Assembly: GCA_017303875.1 (NCBI GenBank)
Contig: JAFLBP010000001.1
Location: forward strand, 186,001-250,000
DNA: 64,000 bases
DNA from: Chitinophagales bacterium
Lineage (GTDB): Bacteria > Bacteroidota > Bacteroidia > Chitinophagales > Saprospiraceae
Direction of reading: 5' to 3'
Shown here in pieces: positions 34,794 through 45,976 of this stretch. Below the pieces are notes generated by a model. That model saw only the letters and a program-made list of their open reading frames with translations. It was not told the origin of the DNA and searched no databases. The translations under genes were made by a program, and so were the position numbers. Position 1 is the first letter of the stretch. Each line of letters begins with the position of its first letter.

Positions 34794-34822
34794 CAAATTT
34801 AGAACAAATTCTTTTGCCCAAA
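34794..34822 (-). promoter_or_regulatory. Promoter of rpsP (TTTG-N17-TAAATTTG)
   Basis: Minus strand: TTTG at 34819-34822, 17-nt spacer, exact TAAATTTG -7 box at 34794-34801. Predicted leader of about 72 nt. Confidence 0.65.
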
Positions 34823-34842
34823 TAAAATTTTTCATAAATTTC
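34813..34842 (+). promoter_or_regulatory. Possible promoter of the PKD protein gene (TTTG-N18-TAAATTTC)
   Basis: Plus strand TTTG at 34813-34816, 18-nt spacer, TAAATTTC (one mismatch) at 34835-34842. It overlaps the outward rpsP promoter, so the two may compete. Confidence 0.4.
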
Positions 34843-34880
34843 GCAGAAAAAAAACCACATCCCAAAACAAAATCAACACA

Positions 34881-37475
34881 ATGCATTTAAAATCAAATAC
34901 TTACAAAACTATTTCGGCACTATGGTTCGCTTGCCAGCTCTTTGTTTCTATGGAGTCAAAAAGCCAGGACTTGTACCCGCTCGCCGGGATCATTAATCAC
35001 TATGCTGCTGTAAATGCGATAGATACCTGCATGGGGCGTTTGGCCGTGAGTGACACTTCCGGTTTTCGGACGGGAAATTTTATTTTGCTTATGCAAATGC
35101 AGGGCGCGCAAATCAATGCTTCCAACGACGCACAGTTCGGACAAATCCAAAACATCAACAGCGCCGGTCGTTTTGAAAAATGCCGCATCAAAGCGGTAGA
35201 AGCTGGCGCCATTCTGCTGGAAAACCGACTCAGATACCGCTACGATCCGGCGGCAAAAGTACAGGTAATTTCTTATCCTGTTTTTCCGGCATCCATCGTC
35301 AGCGACACCTTGCGCCCCCAAGCCTGGAACGGACAAACGGGCGGTGTGCTGGCGTTTGAAGTGCAGGGGCTGCTGGTTGTCGATGCGCCTGTTGACGCTT
35401 CCGGGGCCGGGTTTCGGGGCGGACAAGGCTTTATCGCGGCCACCAATAATTGCAATTTTCTGTTTCCCGAAAATGACTATTACTACGGCCTTGGCACCTG
35501 GCGCGGGGCCTGGAAAGGAGAAGGTATCGCGGCTTATATCAGCGGACGAGAGTTTGGCCGCGGCCCTCAGGCCAACGGCGGCGGCGGCGGAAACGACCAC
35601 AATGCGGGTGGCGGCGGTGGCGCCAATATTTCCGACGGTGGCGCCGGTGGCAACAACGATGAACCCAATAATTTAGGCTGCGACGGCTATTTTCCGGGGC
35701 GCGGTGGCGCCAGTTCTCTGTTTACGCAGGGGCGGCTTTTTATGGGCGGCGGCGGTGGCGCCGGGCACTCCAACAATGATTTGCGCAGCCGGGGCGGCAC
35801 AGGCGGCGGCATTATTATTATGAATACCGGCAATATCATTGCCGGAGCATCTTCCACTATTCGCGCCAACGGCCTTGCGGCCGATATTACTTCCGGCGAT
35901 GGCGGTGGCGGTGGCGGCGCGGGGGGCAGCATCTGGCTGCTTGCCGGCCCATTAACATCGGGTATCAAGGTAGAGGCTAATGGCGGGAATGGCGGCAACC
36001 CCGATGAAAGTAATACCAATCGCTGTCATGGCCCCGGCGGCGGCGGCAGTGGCGGGCGCATCCTGAGCAACCAGCAAACTTTTACCACGAGCGTATCGGG
36101 TGGCCAGCCAGGTATTGTTTTGAATTCAAGCAATGCCTGCAACGGCAGCAGCGTGGCCGCACAAGCGGGAGAAGCCGGTTTTGTGCAAGGTATTGAACCC
36201 ATTGTACAAGGAAACATTACGACCAGTTCACCCCTGATTGTACAAGAACCCGTCGGCGACACCCTCTGCTCCGGTGAGGCGGCATATTTAAAGGTGCGCA
36301 CCAATCCCGGCCCCTGGACCTATCAATGGGAGGTCTTTTTTAATGGCAACTGGCAGGCACTTAGCAATAACCAGCCCTGGTCGGGTGTCAAAACAGACAG
36401 CCTTCAGCTCAATCCCGTCAGCGCATTGTACGATGGGCTTCCAATCCGTTGCGTGATTCGCAATCCGGGATGTTTCAGTGTCATTTCCGACACCACACAA
36501 TTCAGCGTCCGGCCGCCCCTGGGCAGCGATGTCAGCATTCAGCAAAACGGCAATAATGTATCGCTGGACGCATCAAATACCAATGCCTCGTGGGTGCTTT
36601 GGGACTTCGGCGACGGCACTTTCAGCAGCGGTTTGCAGACAACGCATACGTATTTGTCGGATGGCGAATATGAGATTCAATACACTTACACAAATGGCTG
36701 CGACACTTTGGGAGGAATTTTTAATGTAAGCATTGGCACTTTGCCCATTGCCGCTTTTAATGCGCCTGACACCGTGAGCGCCTGCGTGCTGGCTACCGTT
36801 TCGTTCCAAAGTCAGGCTTCAGCCAACACCCAATCGCTGAGCTGGTTTTTCCCGGGCGGTTCGCCGGAAAATTCCAGCGTGCAGGCGCCAACAGTAACCT
36901 ATTCCAATTCAGGCATTTACCCCGTAATATTGGTAGCGCAAAATGCACAGGGCAGCGACACGGTTATGCAAAACATACTAATCAATATCTTGCCGCTTCC
37001 CCAGGCTGCCTATACGTATACGCCTTTGCCGGGCGGCGTGCTGCAGTTTCAGAATCAAAGCCTGAATGGCGATTTGTATATCTGGGATTTTGGCGACGGC
37101 ACGGCGCCTGTTAGCGGCCTTAATGCACAACATCAGTATACACAAAGCGGCACTTACGTGGTAACCTTGAGCGCTAATAATGCCTGCGGCGCCGCTATTT
37201 TTCAACAAAATATTACGGTCACGGTAGCGGGTGTAAGTACACAGGCGCCTGCGCAAACAGCCCTGCGTTTGTACCCCAATCCGGCAGTAGAGCAAGTCCG
37301 CGTGGAAGTTGGAATGCCAATACAAAACCTGATGGTGTACGATGTATCGGGTCGCCGAATAGAAGTAGTGGTACAAGCTGTTTCAGACGGCGCAATTATT
37401 CAATTGTCAGGTTTACCGTCCGGCTGGTACGGGGTTCGGTATGCGGGGCAGCTTGCCGCGTTTTTTAAAAGATGA
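34881..37475 (+). CDS. Large secreted protein with Gly-rich region, PKD domains and T9SS sorting domain
   Basis: An 864-residue exported protein. After an N-terminal signal (to about 28, ESKSQ) comes a beta-type domain, then a Gly/Asn-rich stretch at about 230-390 (runs such as [16 protein letters not shown] and [12 protein letters not shown]). An Ig-like part follows, then PKD-type domains ([37 protein letters not shown], [15 protein letters not shown]) and a C-terminal type IX secretion signal ([33 protein letters not shown]). It is probably moved through the T9SS and displayed on the surface, perhaps as an adhesin or matrix protein. The glycine region resembles cell-surface fibre proteins; no enzyme motif was seen. 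Confidence 0.88.
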   Translation: MHLKSNTYKTISALWFACQLFVSMESKSQDLYPLAGIINHYAAVNAIDTCMGRLAVSDTSGFRTGNFILLMQMQGAQINASNDAQFGQIQNINSAGRFEKCRIKAVEAGAILLENRLRYRYDPAAKVQVISYPVFPASIVSDTLRPQAWNGQTGGVLAFEVQGLLVVDAPVDASGAGFRGGQGFIAATNNCNFLFPENDYYYGLGTWRGAWKGEGIAAYISGREFGRGPQANGGGGGNDHNAGGGGGANISDGGAGGNNDEPNNLGCDGYFPGRGGASSLFTQGRLFMGGGGGAGHSNNDLRSRGGTGGGIIIMNTGNIIAGASSTIRANGLAADITSGDGGGGGGAGGSIWLLAGPLTSGIKVEANGGNGGNPDESNTNRCHGPGGGGSGGRILSNQQTFTTSVSGGQPGIVLNSSNACNGSSVAAQAGEAGFVQGIEPIVQGNITTSSPLIVQEPVGDTLCSGEAAYLKVRTNPGPWTYQWEVFFNGNWQALSNNQPWSGVKTDSLQLNPVSALYDGLPIRCVIRNPGCFSVISDTTQFSVRPPLGSDVSIQQNGNNVSLDASNTNASWVLWDFGDGTFSSGLQTTHTYLSDGEYEIQYTYTNGCDTLGGIFNVSIGTLPIAAFNAPDTVSACVLATVSFQSQASANTQSLSWFFPGGSPENSSVQAPTVTYSNSGIYPVILVAQNAQGSDTVMQNILINILPLPQAAYTYTPLPGGVLQFQNQSLNGDLYIWDFGDGTAPVSGLNAQHQYTQSGTYVVTLSANNACGAAIFQQNITVTVAGVSTQAPAQTALRLYPNPAVEQVRVEVGMPIQNLMVYDVSGRRIEVVVQAVSDGAIIQLSGLPSGWYGVRYAGQLAAFFKR

Positions 37476-37500
37476 TCGGCAACACTCCGGCACTCTTTAA

Positions 37501-37508
37501 TATCTTTG
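37501..37508 (+). promoter_or_regulatory. -7 box TATCTTTG (then CGGC) of fabD
   Basis: Exact TAnnTTTG box followed by CGGC, 22 nt before the fabD ATG. The same extended pattern recurs before other genes here. Confidence 0.5.
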
Positions 37509-37530
37509 CGGCTCAAACTCAATTTTTGAT

Positions 37531-38415
37531 ATGAAAGCTTATGTTTTTCCCGGTCAGGGATCGCAGTATGAAGGAATGGGCAAAGAACTGTACGCCGCAG
37601 ATCCGGCAGCAGCAGCTTTGTTTGAACAAGCCAATGAAATTTTAGGCTGGCGCATTACGGATGTGATGTTTGAAGGCAGTAAAGAAGACCTCACCCAAAC
37701 GAAGGTGACGCAGCCTGCCGTTTTTTTAGATAGTATCATTCGCGCCAAAATTGCAGGCGACAGTTTCCAGCCGGATGCCGTTGCGGGTCACTCGCTCGGC
37801 GAATTTACCGCCTTGGTGGCTGCCGGTGCGCTGTCGTTTGAAGACGGCCTGCGCCTTGTGAGCCGCCGCGCCTATGCCATGCAAAAGGCCTGCGAATTAA
37901 GCGAAAGCACCATGGCTGCCGTGCTCGGATTAGATGATGCGGTGGTAGAATCCGTACTTGCCGAAATTACCGATGAAATTGTGGTGCCCGCCAACTACAA
38001 CTCCCCCGGCCAATTGGTGATTTCCGGTTCCAAAGCCGGTATTGATATTGCGGTAGAAAAACTCAAGGCCGCAGGCGCCAAACGCGCATTAGTGCTTCAG
38101 GTGGGCGGCGCATTTCATTCCCCGCTGATGCAACCGGCTCAGGATGAGCTGCGTGAAGCCATTTTAGCCACCAATTTCCAGGCGCCCGTTTGCCCGATCT
38201 ATCAAAACGTACACGCGCAGGCGGTGACCAACCCCGATGAAATTCGCGACAACCTCATTGCACAACTGACGGCGCCCGTGCGCTGGACGCAAACGGTGCA
38301 AAATATGGTTGCCGCAGGCATCGACACCTTCGTGGAAGTTGGGGGTGGTAAAGCGGCGGTACTGCGCGGGCTGATCGGTCGTATTGCCAAAGAGGCGACA
38401 GCCGAAAGCCTGTAA
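37531..38415 (+). CDS. fabD: Malonyl-CoA:ACP transacylase
   Basis: A 294-residue FabD that loads malonyl groups from CoA onto acyl carrier protein for fatty acid synthesis. Marks: FPGQGSQYEGMGKELY at the N-terminus, the nucleophile Ser in AVAGHSLGEFTALVAAG, Arg in LVSRRAYAMQKAC, and the catalytic His in GGAFHSPLMQPA. Length is typical. It is followed by yqgE, a GNAT gene and a DUF5522 gene on the same strand with gaps of 23 nt or less, so fabD probably leads a four-gene unit. Confidence 0.97.
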   Translation: MKAYVFPGQGSQYEGMGKELYAADPAAAALFEQANEILGWRITDVMFEGSKEDLTQTKVTQPAVFLDSIIRAKIAGDSFQPDAVAGHSLGEFTALVAAGALSFEDGLRLVSRRAYAMQKACELSESTMAAVLGLDDAVVESVLAEITDEIVVPANYNSPGQLVISGSKAGIDIAVEKLKAAGAKRALVLQVGGAFHSPLMQPAQDELREAILATNFQAPVCPIYQNVHAQAVTNPDEIRDNLIAQLTAPVRWTQTVQNMVAAGIDTFVEVGGGKAAVLRGLIGRIAKEATAESL

Positions 38416-38438
38416 TTTCTTTCAATCATCCCGATTTT

Positions 38439-38999
38439 ATGGCGCGTAACGTCAACATTGAAAGCGGGCTGCTGCTGATTGCAGACCCTTTTTTGCAGGA
38501 TCCTTATTTCAGGCGTTCTGTGGTGCTGTTATGCGAACACCATAAAGAAGGTAGCCTCGGATTTATCCTGAATAAAACCCTAGATATGGGCCTGAACGAT
38601 CTGATTTCGGATTTTCCGGAGTTCGACGCAGATGTATACTACGGCGGACCGGTACAAACCGATACCCTGCACTACATTCACAGTCTCGGCGATCTGATCG
38701 ACGACAGTGTAGAGGTATCCAAAGGCGTTTATTGGGGCGGCGATTTTGATCAGGTAAAGTTTTTGATCAGCAGCGGTTTGCTGGAACCGGGAAGGATTCG
38801 CTTTTTTGTCGGATATTCCGGTTGGTCGGCAGGTCAGCTGGCCCTCGAACTCGAATATGGCTCCTGGATTGGCGCAGGCATGGACGCCAATTATATTTTT
38901 AAATCGCCGCCGGATAAGGTCTGGAGTCAGGCCATGTACAACAAGGGCGACGCCTACGAAATCATTTCCGCTATGCCGGATTATTCAAGCTGGAATTAA
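38439..38999 (+). CDS. YqgE/AlgH family protein
   Basis: A 186-residue cytosolic protein of the YqgE/AlgH family. Family marks: GLLLIADPFLQDPYFRRSVVLLCEHHKEGSLGFILNK, then VYYGGPVQTDTLHYIH, and the C-terminal RFFVGYSGWSAGQLALELEYGSWI. The biochemical role is not established; in pseudomonads AlgH affects gene regulation. It lies 23 nt after fabD, and its stop codon touches the ATG of the next gene, so translation is probably coupled. Confidence 0.93.
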   Translation: MARNVNIESGLLLIADPFLQDPYFRRSVVLLCEHHKEGSLGFILNKTLDMGLNDLISDFPEFDADVYYGGPVQTDTLHYIHSLGDLIDDSVEVSKGVYWGGDFDQVKFLISSGLLEPGRIRFFVGYSGWSAGQLALELEYGSWIGAGMDANYIFKSPPDKVWSQAMYNKGDAYEIISAMPDYSSWN

Positions 39000-40593
<1,594 letters not shown>

Positions 40594-40703
40594 AATGGAG
40601 TAAAGATGCAAACTGTTTTGAAAAAAATGATCTGTGTAGCGGAATGCACGAACAAAATTATAAAACGGAAGTTCTATGTGTACATTTTTTGAATACACGG
40701 TTT

Positions 40704-42125
40704 ATGAAACGACGCGCAATAGTTTGGTTTAGAAATGATCTTCGCTTGCATGACAATGAGGCCCTGTGCAGCGCTTTGCGGATGGCAGATGAGATCATCC
40801 CGGTTTACATTTTTGACGAACGGATTTTTCACGGAAAAACACGTTTCGGGTTTCCCAAAACAGGAAAATTCAGGACAAAATTTATCCTGGAAAGTATCGC
40901 TGATCTGCGAGCCAATATCCGACACCTCGGCAGTGATCTGGTGATTCGTTCCGGCAGGCCGGAAGATATTATACCCGAAATGACTGCCGAGTTGAAATGC
41001 TCCTGGGTGATGTGCAATCGGGAGCGCACCTACGAAGAAGTGCTGGTGCAGGATGTGCTGGAAAAGAAACTCTGGTCGACTGGCGTCGAGCTGCTTTATA
41101 CTCGTGGCAAAATGCTTTATCATACGCAGGATCTGCCGGTTCCGGTGCATCATACGCCGGATGTTTTTACCTTGTTTCGCAAAGAAAATGAAGGGATTAC
41201 GCCCATCCGCGAGCCCCTGCCAACACCCAATGCCATCACTCCCCTGCCGGCCGGACTGGAGGCCGGAGAAATTCCTCAACTCCGTGATTTTGGCCACGAA
41301 AGCTTCGCGCCGGATCAACGTTCCGTGTTGCCGTTTATCGGCGGAGAAACAGAGGGATTGAAACGCTTGCGCCACTATTTTTGGGAAAAAGATCAGGTAG
41401 CAAGTTATAAGGAGACCCGAAACGGCCTGATTGGCGCCGATTTTTCTTCCAAATTTTCGCCCTGGCTGGCGCAAGGCTGCCTGTCGCCCAAAATGATTTA
41501 CCACGAGCTGAAACGCTACGAACGCGAACGGGTAAAAAATGAAAGCACCTATTGGCTGTTTTTTGAATTGCTTTGGCGCGATTTTTTCCGTTTGATGGGC
41601 AAAAAACACGGCAACCGCATTTTTCTGAAAGGTGGCATTCAGAACAAGCCCATGCGCCATCTCCGCAATAATATGGAGGCGTTTGAAACCTGGGCACAAG
41701 GCAAAACCGGTGTACCGTTTATTGACGCCAATATGCGCGAACTGGCCGCTACAGGCTGGATGAGCAACCGCGGCCGGCAAAACGTCGCTTCCTTCCTCGT
41801 CAGAGACCTCAAGGTGAACTGGCAAATCGGCGCCGAATATTTTGAAAGTATGCTGCTCGATTATGACCCTTGCAGTAACTGGGGCAACTGGACCTACGTG
41901 GCAGGCGTGGGCAGCGACCCGCGCGAAGACCGCTATTTCAATATCCTGACCCAGGCCACCCGCTACGACGCCAACGGCGATTTTGTGCGGATCTGGTGCC
42001 CCGAACTCAAACACGTGCCCGCAGAATTGATTCACCGGCCCGACCTGCTTTGTGGCGCCGAACGCCAGAAATATCAACTCAACGGCTACCCTAAACCCAT
42101 GGTCAGGGTGGAAAAATGGACTTAA
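40704..42125 (+). CDS. Cryptochrome DASH (photolyase family)
   Basis: A 473-residue FAD protein of the cry-DASH group, which repairs UV lesions in single-stranded DNA and may signal light. The antenna-cofactor domain starts RRAIVWFRNDLRLHDNEAL, and the FAD domain has SKFSPWLAQGCLSPKMIYHEL, FELLWRDFFRLMGKKHG, TGVPFIDANMRELAATGWMSNRGRQNVASF and the DASH-specific NWTYVAGVGSDPREDRYFNILTQATRYD. The ATG at 40704 puts the start next to the family N-terminus; a longer frame from 40644 adds unrelated residues. It diverges from the KirBac gene. Confidence 0.95.
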   Translation: MKRRAIVWFRNDLRLHDNEALCSALRMADEIIPVYIFDERIFHGKTRFGFPKTGKFRTKFILESIADLRANIRHLGSDLVIRSGRPEDIIPEMTAELKCSWVMCNRERTYEEVLVQDVLEKKLWSTGVELLYTRGKMLYHTQDLPVPVHHTPDVFTLFRKENEGITPIREPLPTPNAITPLPAGLEAGEIPQLRDFGHESFAPDQRSVLPFIGGETEGLKRLRHYFWEKDQVASYKETRNGLIGADFSSKFSPWLAQGCLSPKMIYHELKRYERERVKNESTYWLFFELLWRDFFRLMGKKHGNRIFLKGGIQNKPMRHLRNNMEAFETWAQGKTGVPFIDANMRELAATGWMSNRGRQNVASFLVRDLKVNWQIGAEYFESMLLDYDPCSNWGNWTYVAGVGSDPREDRYFNILTQATRYDANGDFVRIWCPELKHVPAELIHRPDLLCGAERQKYQLNGYPKPMVRVEKWT

Positions 42126-42149
42126 CGCAATCAACCTTTATATAAACGC

Positions 42150-42731
42150 ATGCGCACCCTTGTTTTTGCAACCAATAATGCCCATAAAGCCCAGGAAGTA
42201 GCCCAAATTCTGGGCCCTGAATTTCAGATAAAAACGCTCCGCGACATCGGCTGTACGGAAGACATCGACGAAACGGCGCCCGACCTGGAAGGCAATGCCC
42301 TGCTCAAAGCACGGTATGTCAAAGAAAAATTTGGTCTCGATTGCTTCTCTGATGATTCCGGACTGGAAGTCAGTGCACTTGGAGGCGCCCCGGGCGTACA
42401 CACCGCCCGTTATGCCGGGCCGGGCCGCGACGCCGCAGACAACAACAATTTTTTACTCAAAAATCTGGAAGGAAAAAGTGATCGCTCCGCGCAGTTTCGC
42501 GCAGTTTTTGCTTTGGTAGAGGCAGATCAGGAGCTGTTGTTTGAAGGTGTTTGCAAAGGACGTATTGCAATGGCGCCGCAGGGAACGGGCGGTTTTGGCT
42601 ACGACCCGGTATTTATTCCGGAAAATTATGAGGATACATTTGCCATACTCGGCGACGACGTAAAAAACCGGATCAGCCACAGGGCCATTGCTACCGAAAA
42701 ACTCAGGGCATATTTGAACGCGAAAGATTAA
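42150..42731 (+). CDS. rdgB: Non-canonical purine NTP pyrophosphatase (RdgB/HAM1)
   Basis: A 193-residue nucleotide-pool sanitiser that hydrolyses dITP, ITP and XTP to monophosphates. Motifs: VFATNNAHKAQEV at the N-terminus, DDSGLEVSALGGAPGVHTARYAG (metal-binding acids), TGGFGYDPVFIPE and the C-terminal NRISHRAIATEKL. Length is normal. It lies 24 nt after the cryptochrome gene on the same strand and overlaps the convergent MBL gene by 4 bp. The pairing of DNA repair and pool cleansing genes may or may not be meaningful. Confidence 0.96.
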   Translation: MRTLVFATNNAHKAQEVAQILGPEFQIKTLRDIGCTEDIDETAPDLEGNALLKARYVKEKFGLDCFSDDSGLEVSALGGAPGVHTARYAGPGRDAADNNNFLLKNLEGKSDRSAQFRAVFALVEADQELLFEGVCKGRIAMAPQGTGGFGYDPVFIPENYEDTFAILGDDVKNRISHRAIATEKLRAYLNAKD

Positions 42732-43636
42732 TCGTCAATATCCGGCTCTTCTTCCACCGGCCCGGGGTCGCTGGCATGCTCCTCGGGGTTGTAGAGCGGA
42801 TCCCAGGTCCACAAACCCTCTTCGTATTCGCGGGTCATCAGCGCAATGTTGTCGAAATGATATTTGCGTTGTAGACGGCTGTATCCGTAGCGCTGCCAAA
42901 GCGACTCCTCATCAAAAGGAATTCCGGTAACAATACTCTCGCGCAGGGCATAAATATAGGCTAAGCTCTCCGTGCGGCGTCTGAGCCAGTCGGTGATGGT
43001 CAGGGCCGGATCGCCATGTCCGGGCACTAAGCGTGTAAACCAGTTTTTATCATGGATGACGGGTAGTTTTTCGAGCGTGTTTTCATAATCCACGCTGCTG
43101 TGATAAATAAAGGGAAATTCAACATTTGACAAATAATCTCCGGCGACACAAAGCCCGAGCGACCACACCACAACGATCATGCTGTCGATGGTATGTCCGG
43201 GAGCCAGGTAAAAAGCCATCTTGGTATGGCCCTGCCGCAGGTGAACGCCATCGCGATATACTGTAAAATTAATTTCCGGGTATTCTAATTTATAGTTGCG
43301 GGTGATGTAAAATTTTTCATCAAAATCCAGCATTTCATCCACGGCGGCATCCTTGTTCGGGTTGTCTACAAAGGCCTGACTGGCAATAATTTTATCGGCA
43401 TTAAAGGCGCCATATCCAATTATATGATCGTAATCTGAATGTGTAAACACCAGATAAACAGGCAAATCGCGCCGAACAGACTCAACATACTGGCGGATGG
43501 TGTCCACTTCTTCGGGCAACCAGGCCGGGTCAATGATGATCACAATGTCATCCGTCTTGACTACGGTCGTGTTGGTTTGAAAAAGGGCACTCTGAAAAAT
43601 CGTTACGTTTGGGTCCCGGTAGATTATTTTACTCAT
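42728..43636 (-). CDS. MBL-fold metallo-hydrolase with variant metal motif
   Basis: A 302-residue metallo-beta-lactamase-fold protein. It contains the strand-rich start (VTIFQSALFQTNTTVVKTDDIVIIIDPAWLPEE), the metal motif in the form THSDYDHIIG, then APGHTIDSMIVVVW, LCVAGDYLS and RLVPGHGDP. The classical HxHxDH appears as HxDxDH, so the second His is Asp. The C-terminal part carries an acid-rich tail (PEEHASDPGPVEEEPDIDD). It could be a hydrolase with changed metal use. Substrate unknown. The ATG at 43636 fits the fold start better than the longer upstream frame. Confidence 0.85.
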   Translation of the reverse strand: MSKIIYRDPNVTIFQSALFQTNTTVVKTDDIVIIIDPAWLPEEVDTIRQYVESVRRDLPVYLVFTHSDYDHIIGYGAFNADKIIASQAFVDNPNKDAAVDEMLDFDEKFYITRNYKLEYPEINFTVYRDGVHLRQGHTKMAFYLAPGHTIDSMIVVVWSLGLCVAGDYLSNVEFPFIYHSSVDYENTLEKLPVIHDKNWFTRLVPGHGDPALTITDWLRRRTESLAYIYALRESIVTGIPFDEESLWQRYGYSRLQRKYHFDNIALMTREYEEGLWTWDPLYNPEEHASDPGPVEEEPDIDD

Positions 43637-43685
43637 ATTGTTCGGTCTTCTGTGCTTTGGTACACGCTTTCCCGGCAAAATTCCC

Positions 43686-43693
43686 TATTTTTG
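43686..43693 (+). promoter_or_regulatory. -7 box TATTTTTG (then CAGC) of der
   Basis: Exact TAnnTTTG box. TTTG lies at 43656-43659, 26 nt upstream, a longer gap than usual. Predicted leader of about 90 nt before the der ATG; an unusual GGAGG sequence lies near 43769-43773. Confidence 0.45.
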
Positions 43694-43788
43694 CAGCCGA
43701 AAGCAGGCACGCAAATGTAATCCTTTCGTGGAACTGCTCTTAATTTTCTTTTTACCAAATTTTCTTTTGGAGGTAAAGCACACCGCAG

Positions 43789-45093
43789 ATGAGTAATGTT
43801 GTAGCAATAGTGGGTAGGCCGAATGTTGGCAAATCTACCCTTTATAATCGCCTGGTAGGCAGCCGTGATGCCATCACAGACGACTTTTCCGGCGTAACGC
43901 GCGACCGGAAATACGGTTTCAGCGAATGGAACGGCAAGCGTTTTACAGTGGTAGATACCGGCGGTTTCGTGCATGGTTCTGAGGATGTTTTTGAAGCAGA
44001 GATCAGAAAACAGGTACGCATTGCCATTGAAGAAGCGGCGGTTGTGCTGTTTATGGTGGATGTACAAACGGGTGTAACCGACCTGGATGAATCCATTGCC
44101 AAACACCTGCGCCGGGGTAACAAACCGGTTTTTGTAGTGGTCAATAAAGTGGACAATACGAAGGATCAGGTGGATGCCAATGAATTTTGGAGCCTTGGTT
44201 TTGAACATGTTTATCTGCTTTCGTCCATCAGCGGCAGCGGCACCGGCGACCTGCTCGACGATGTTGCCCAATTGGTGGTTAATGAGGAACCCCTCGAAAC
44301 GGAACTTCCCAAATTTGCCATCATCGGCCGCCCCAACGTAGGCAAGTCCTCCCTGGTAAATGCCCTGCTCGGCGAAGACCGCAATATTGTGACGGCTATC
44401 GCCGGCACCACACGCGACCCCATCCACACCGAATACAACAAATTCGGCAAACAATTTATCCTCATCGATACGGCAGGCATCCGGAAAAAACACAAGGTGG
44501 AAGAAGACCTTGAATTTTACTCCGTCATGCGCGCAATCCGCGCCGTTGAAGAAGCCGATGTTTGTCTGCTGGTTTTGGACGCCACCCAGGGATTGGAATC
44601 CCAGGATATGAACATCCTGCGCCTCGCCCAAACCCGCCACAAAGGCATCGTTATTTTAGTAAACAAATGGGATTTGGTTGAAAACAAAGAGACCAATACC
44701 GCCCGCGATTACGAAGCGGCCATTAAATACCGCCTGCAACCTTTTGATGATGTGCCGGTTGTCTTTATTTCCGTCCATGAAAAACAGCGTATTTTCCAGG
44801 CCGTTGAAACCGCCATGCGGGTTCAGGAAAACCGCAGCCGCCGCATCAAAACTTCGGAACTGAACGAAGTAATGATGGAAATTATCGAGCGCACGCCGCC
44901 ACCTTCGGTAAAAAGTCGTTATCCAAAATTCAAATATATCACGCAGTTGCCAACGCCCTTCCCGGCATTCGCATTCTTCGTAAATAACCCGAATTATGTA
45001 CGCGATTCCTACAAACAATTCCTCGAAAACCAGTTGCGGCAACGCTACGATTTCAACGGAACGCCCATTGAAGTCTACATACGGGCCAAGTAA
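43789..45093 (+). CDS. der: Ribosome biogenesis GTPase Der (EngA)
   Basis: A 434-residue protein with two GTPase domains followed by a KH-like domain, required for 50S subunit assembly. First G domain: GRPNVGKSTLYNRLVG, DTGGFV and NKVDN. Second: GRPNVGKSSLVNALLGEDRNIVTAIAGTTRD, DTAGIRKK and NKWDL. The C-terminal KH-like part follows (SRRIKTSELNEVMMEII to the end YDFNGTPIEVYIRAK). Length and order match the family. A GGAGG stands about 16 nt before the ATG, which is unusual in this phylum, where Shine-Dalgarno use is weak. The downstream lipoprotein gene starts inside its end. Confidence 0.97.
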   Translation: MSNVVAIVGRPNVGKSTLYNRLVGSRDAITDDFSGVTRDRKYGFSEWNGKRFTVVDTGGFVHGSEDVFEAEIRKQVRIAIEEAAVVLFMVDVQTGVTDLDESIAKHLRRGNKPVFVVVNKVDNTKDQVDANEFWSLGFEHVYLLSSISGSGTGDLLDDVAQLVVNEEPLETELPKFAIIGRPNVGKSSLVNALLGEDRNIVTAIAGTTRDPIHTEYNKFGKQFILIDTAGIRKKHKVEEDLEFYSVMRAIRAVEEADVCLLVLDATQGLESQDMNILRLAQTRHKGIVILVNKWDLVENKETNTARDYEAAIKYRLQPFDDVPVVFISVHEKQRIFQAVETAMRVQENRSRRIKTSELNEVMMEIIERTPPPSVKSRYPKFKYITQLPTPFPAFAFFVNNPNYVRDSYKQFLENQLRQRYDFNGTPIEVYIRAK

Positions 45094-45955
45094 ACGGTTT
45101 GCGCCCGCCGTATTCCTGCTGCTTCCGCTGCTGCTGCTGCTCAGCGCCTGCAAAGACGAAGCCGAGCAAATACCGGCCTACCTCGACCTGCAAGCGTTTA
45201 CGGTACAGGCCGACTGGGGCACCGATTTTCATAAAATCACGGAAGGCTGGCTCTATGTAGACGGCGAATACTTGGGCGCCTACACCCTGCCGGCCAAAGT
45301 GCCCGTGCTCAATGCGGGCATCAAGGAGGTATTGCTCTATCCGGGTGTTCGGGAAAACGGCCAGGTGGAAACGCCGAATATTTACCCCTTTCTGAAAGTT
45401 TTTGATAAGGATTTTGACCTGAAAGCTGGCGAAACCGTATTGGTGAACCCGACCACTACCTACGATTCCCGGACAGTATACCTCTGGGATGCCGACCAGG
45501 CGAATTTCAACACCTCAAGCATCGGGTGGGTAAACCTCGATAACGATGCCGGTTCTTCGGTGCAGCTGACGAGCAACGGCGCCTTCAATGGCCGTTGCAC
45601 TTACCTGCGGGTAGATCAGGCCAACCCTTTGATGGAAATCGGCACAGAGCCTTTTCTGCTCCCCTACGATCAGCTGCGCGAAACCTGGATGGAACTGCAT
45701 TATAACTCGAATATCCCTTTTGATCTGTTCGTTTATGGCGTTGAAAATAATGGCACGCAGGACAGTCAGCCGATTTTCAAGTTCAATTTTAAGGAAACAG
45801 AAGGCTACAACAAGATCTATTTCAGCTTAGGCGGCTCGGTTTTCCAAACCCAGCGCCCGCGCTATCGCCTGCGCATCAAAGCATCCTACCCGAGCAACAG
45901 CACGGTCGGCACCGGTGAAGTCCGATTGGATAACCTTCAGATCCTGCATTTTTAA
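45068..45955 (+). CDS. Putative lipoprotein of unknown function
   Basis: A 295-residue exported protein. A TTG start at 45068, 26 nt inside der, gives MKSTYGPSKRFAPAVFLL followed by a hydrophobic run and the lipobox LLSAC, so Cys28 should be lipid-anchored; no ATG nearby gives such a signal. The mature part begins KDEAEQIPAYLDLQAFTVQADWGTDFHKITEGWLYVDGEYLGAYTLPAKVPV, which looks like a beta-sandwich, and has further beta-rich aromatic strands up to VRLDNLQILHF. No family recognised. It lies between der and a polysaccharide glycosyltransferase gene, so an envelope role is plausible. Confidence 0.78.
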   Translation: MKSTYGPSKRFAPAVFLLLPLLLLLSACKDEAEQIPAYLDLQAFTVQADWGTDFHKITEGWLYVDGEYLGAYTLPAKVPVLNAGIKEVLLYPGVRENGQVETPNIYPFLKVFDKDFDLKAGETVLVNPTTTYDSRTVYLWDADQANFNTSSIGWVNLDNDAGSSVQLTSNGAFNGRCTYLRVDQANPLMEIGTEPFLLPYDQLRETWMELHYNSNIPFDLFVYGVENNGTQDSQPIFKFNFKETEGYNKIYFSLGGSVFQTQRPRYRLRIKASYPSNSTVGTGEVRLDNLQILHF

Positions 45956-45976
45956 TCTCGTATCGCCTGCACGTTT

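Noticed and set aside
34716..34886. N-terminal extension of S16
   Set aside because: The frame can be read further upstream, but it crosses the mapped-looking promoter and leader hairpin; S16 proteins start at MAVKLRLQ.
40674..42134. Long open frame antisense to the cryptochrome gene
   Set aside because: It covers nearly the whole photolyase gene in the opposite direction, without motifs of its own.
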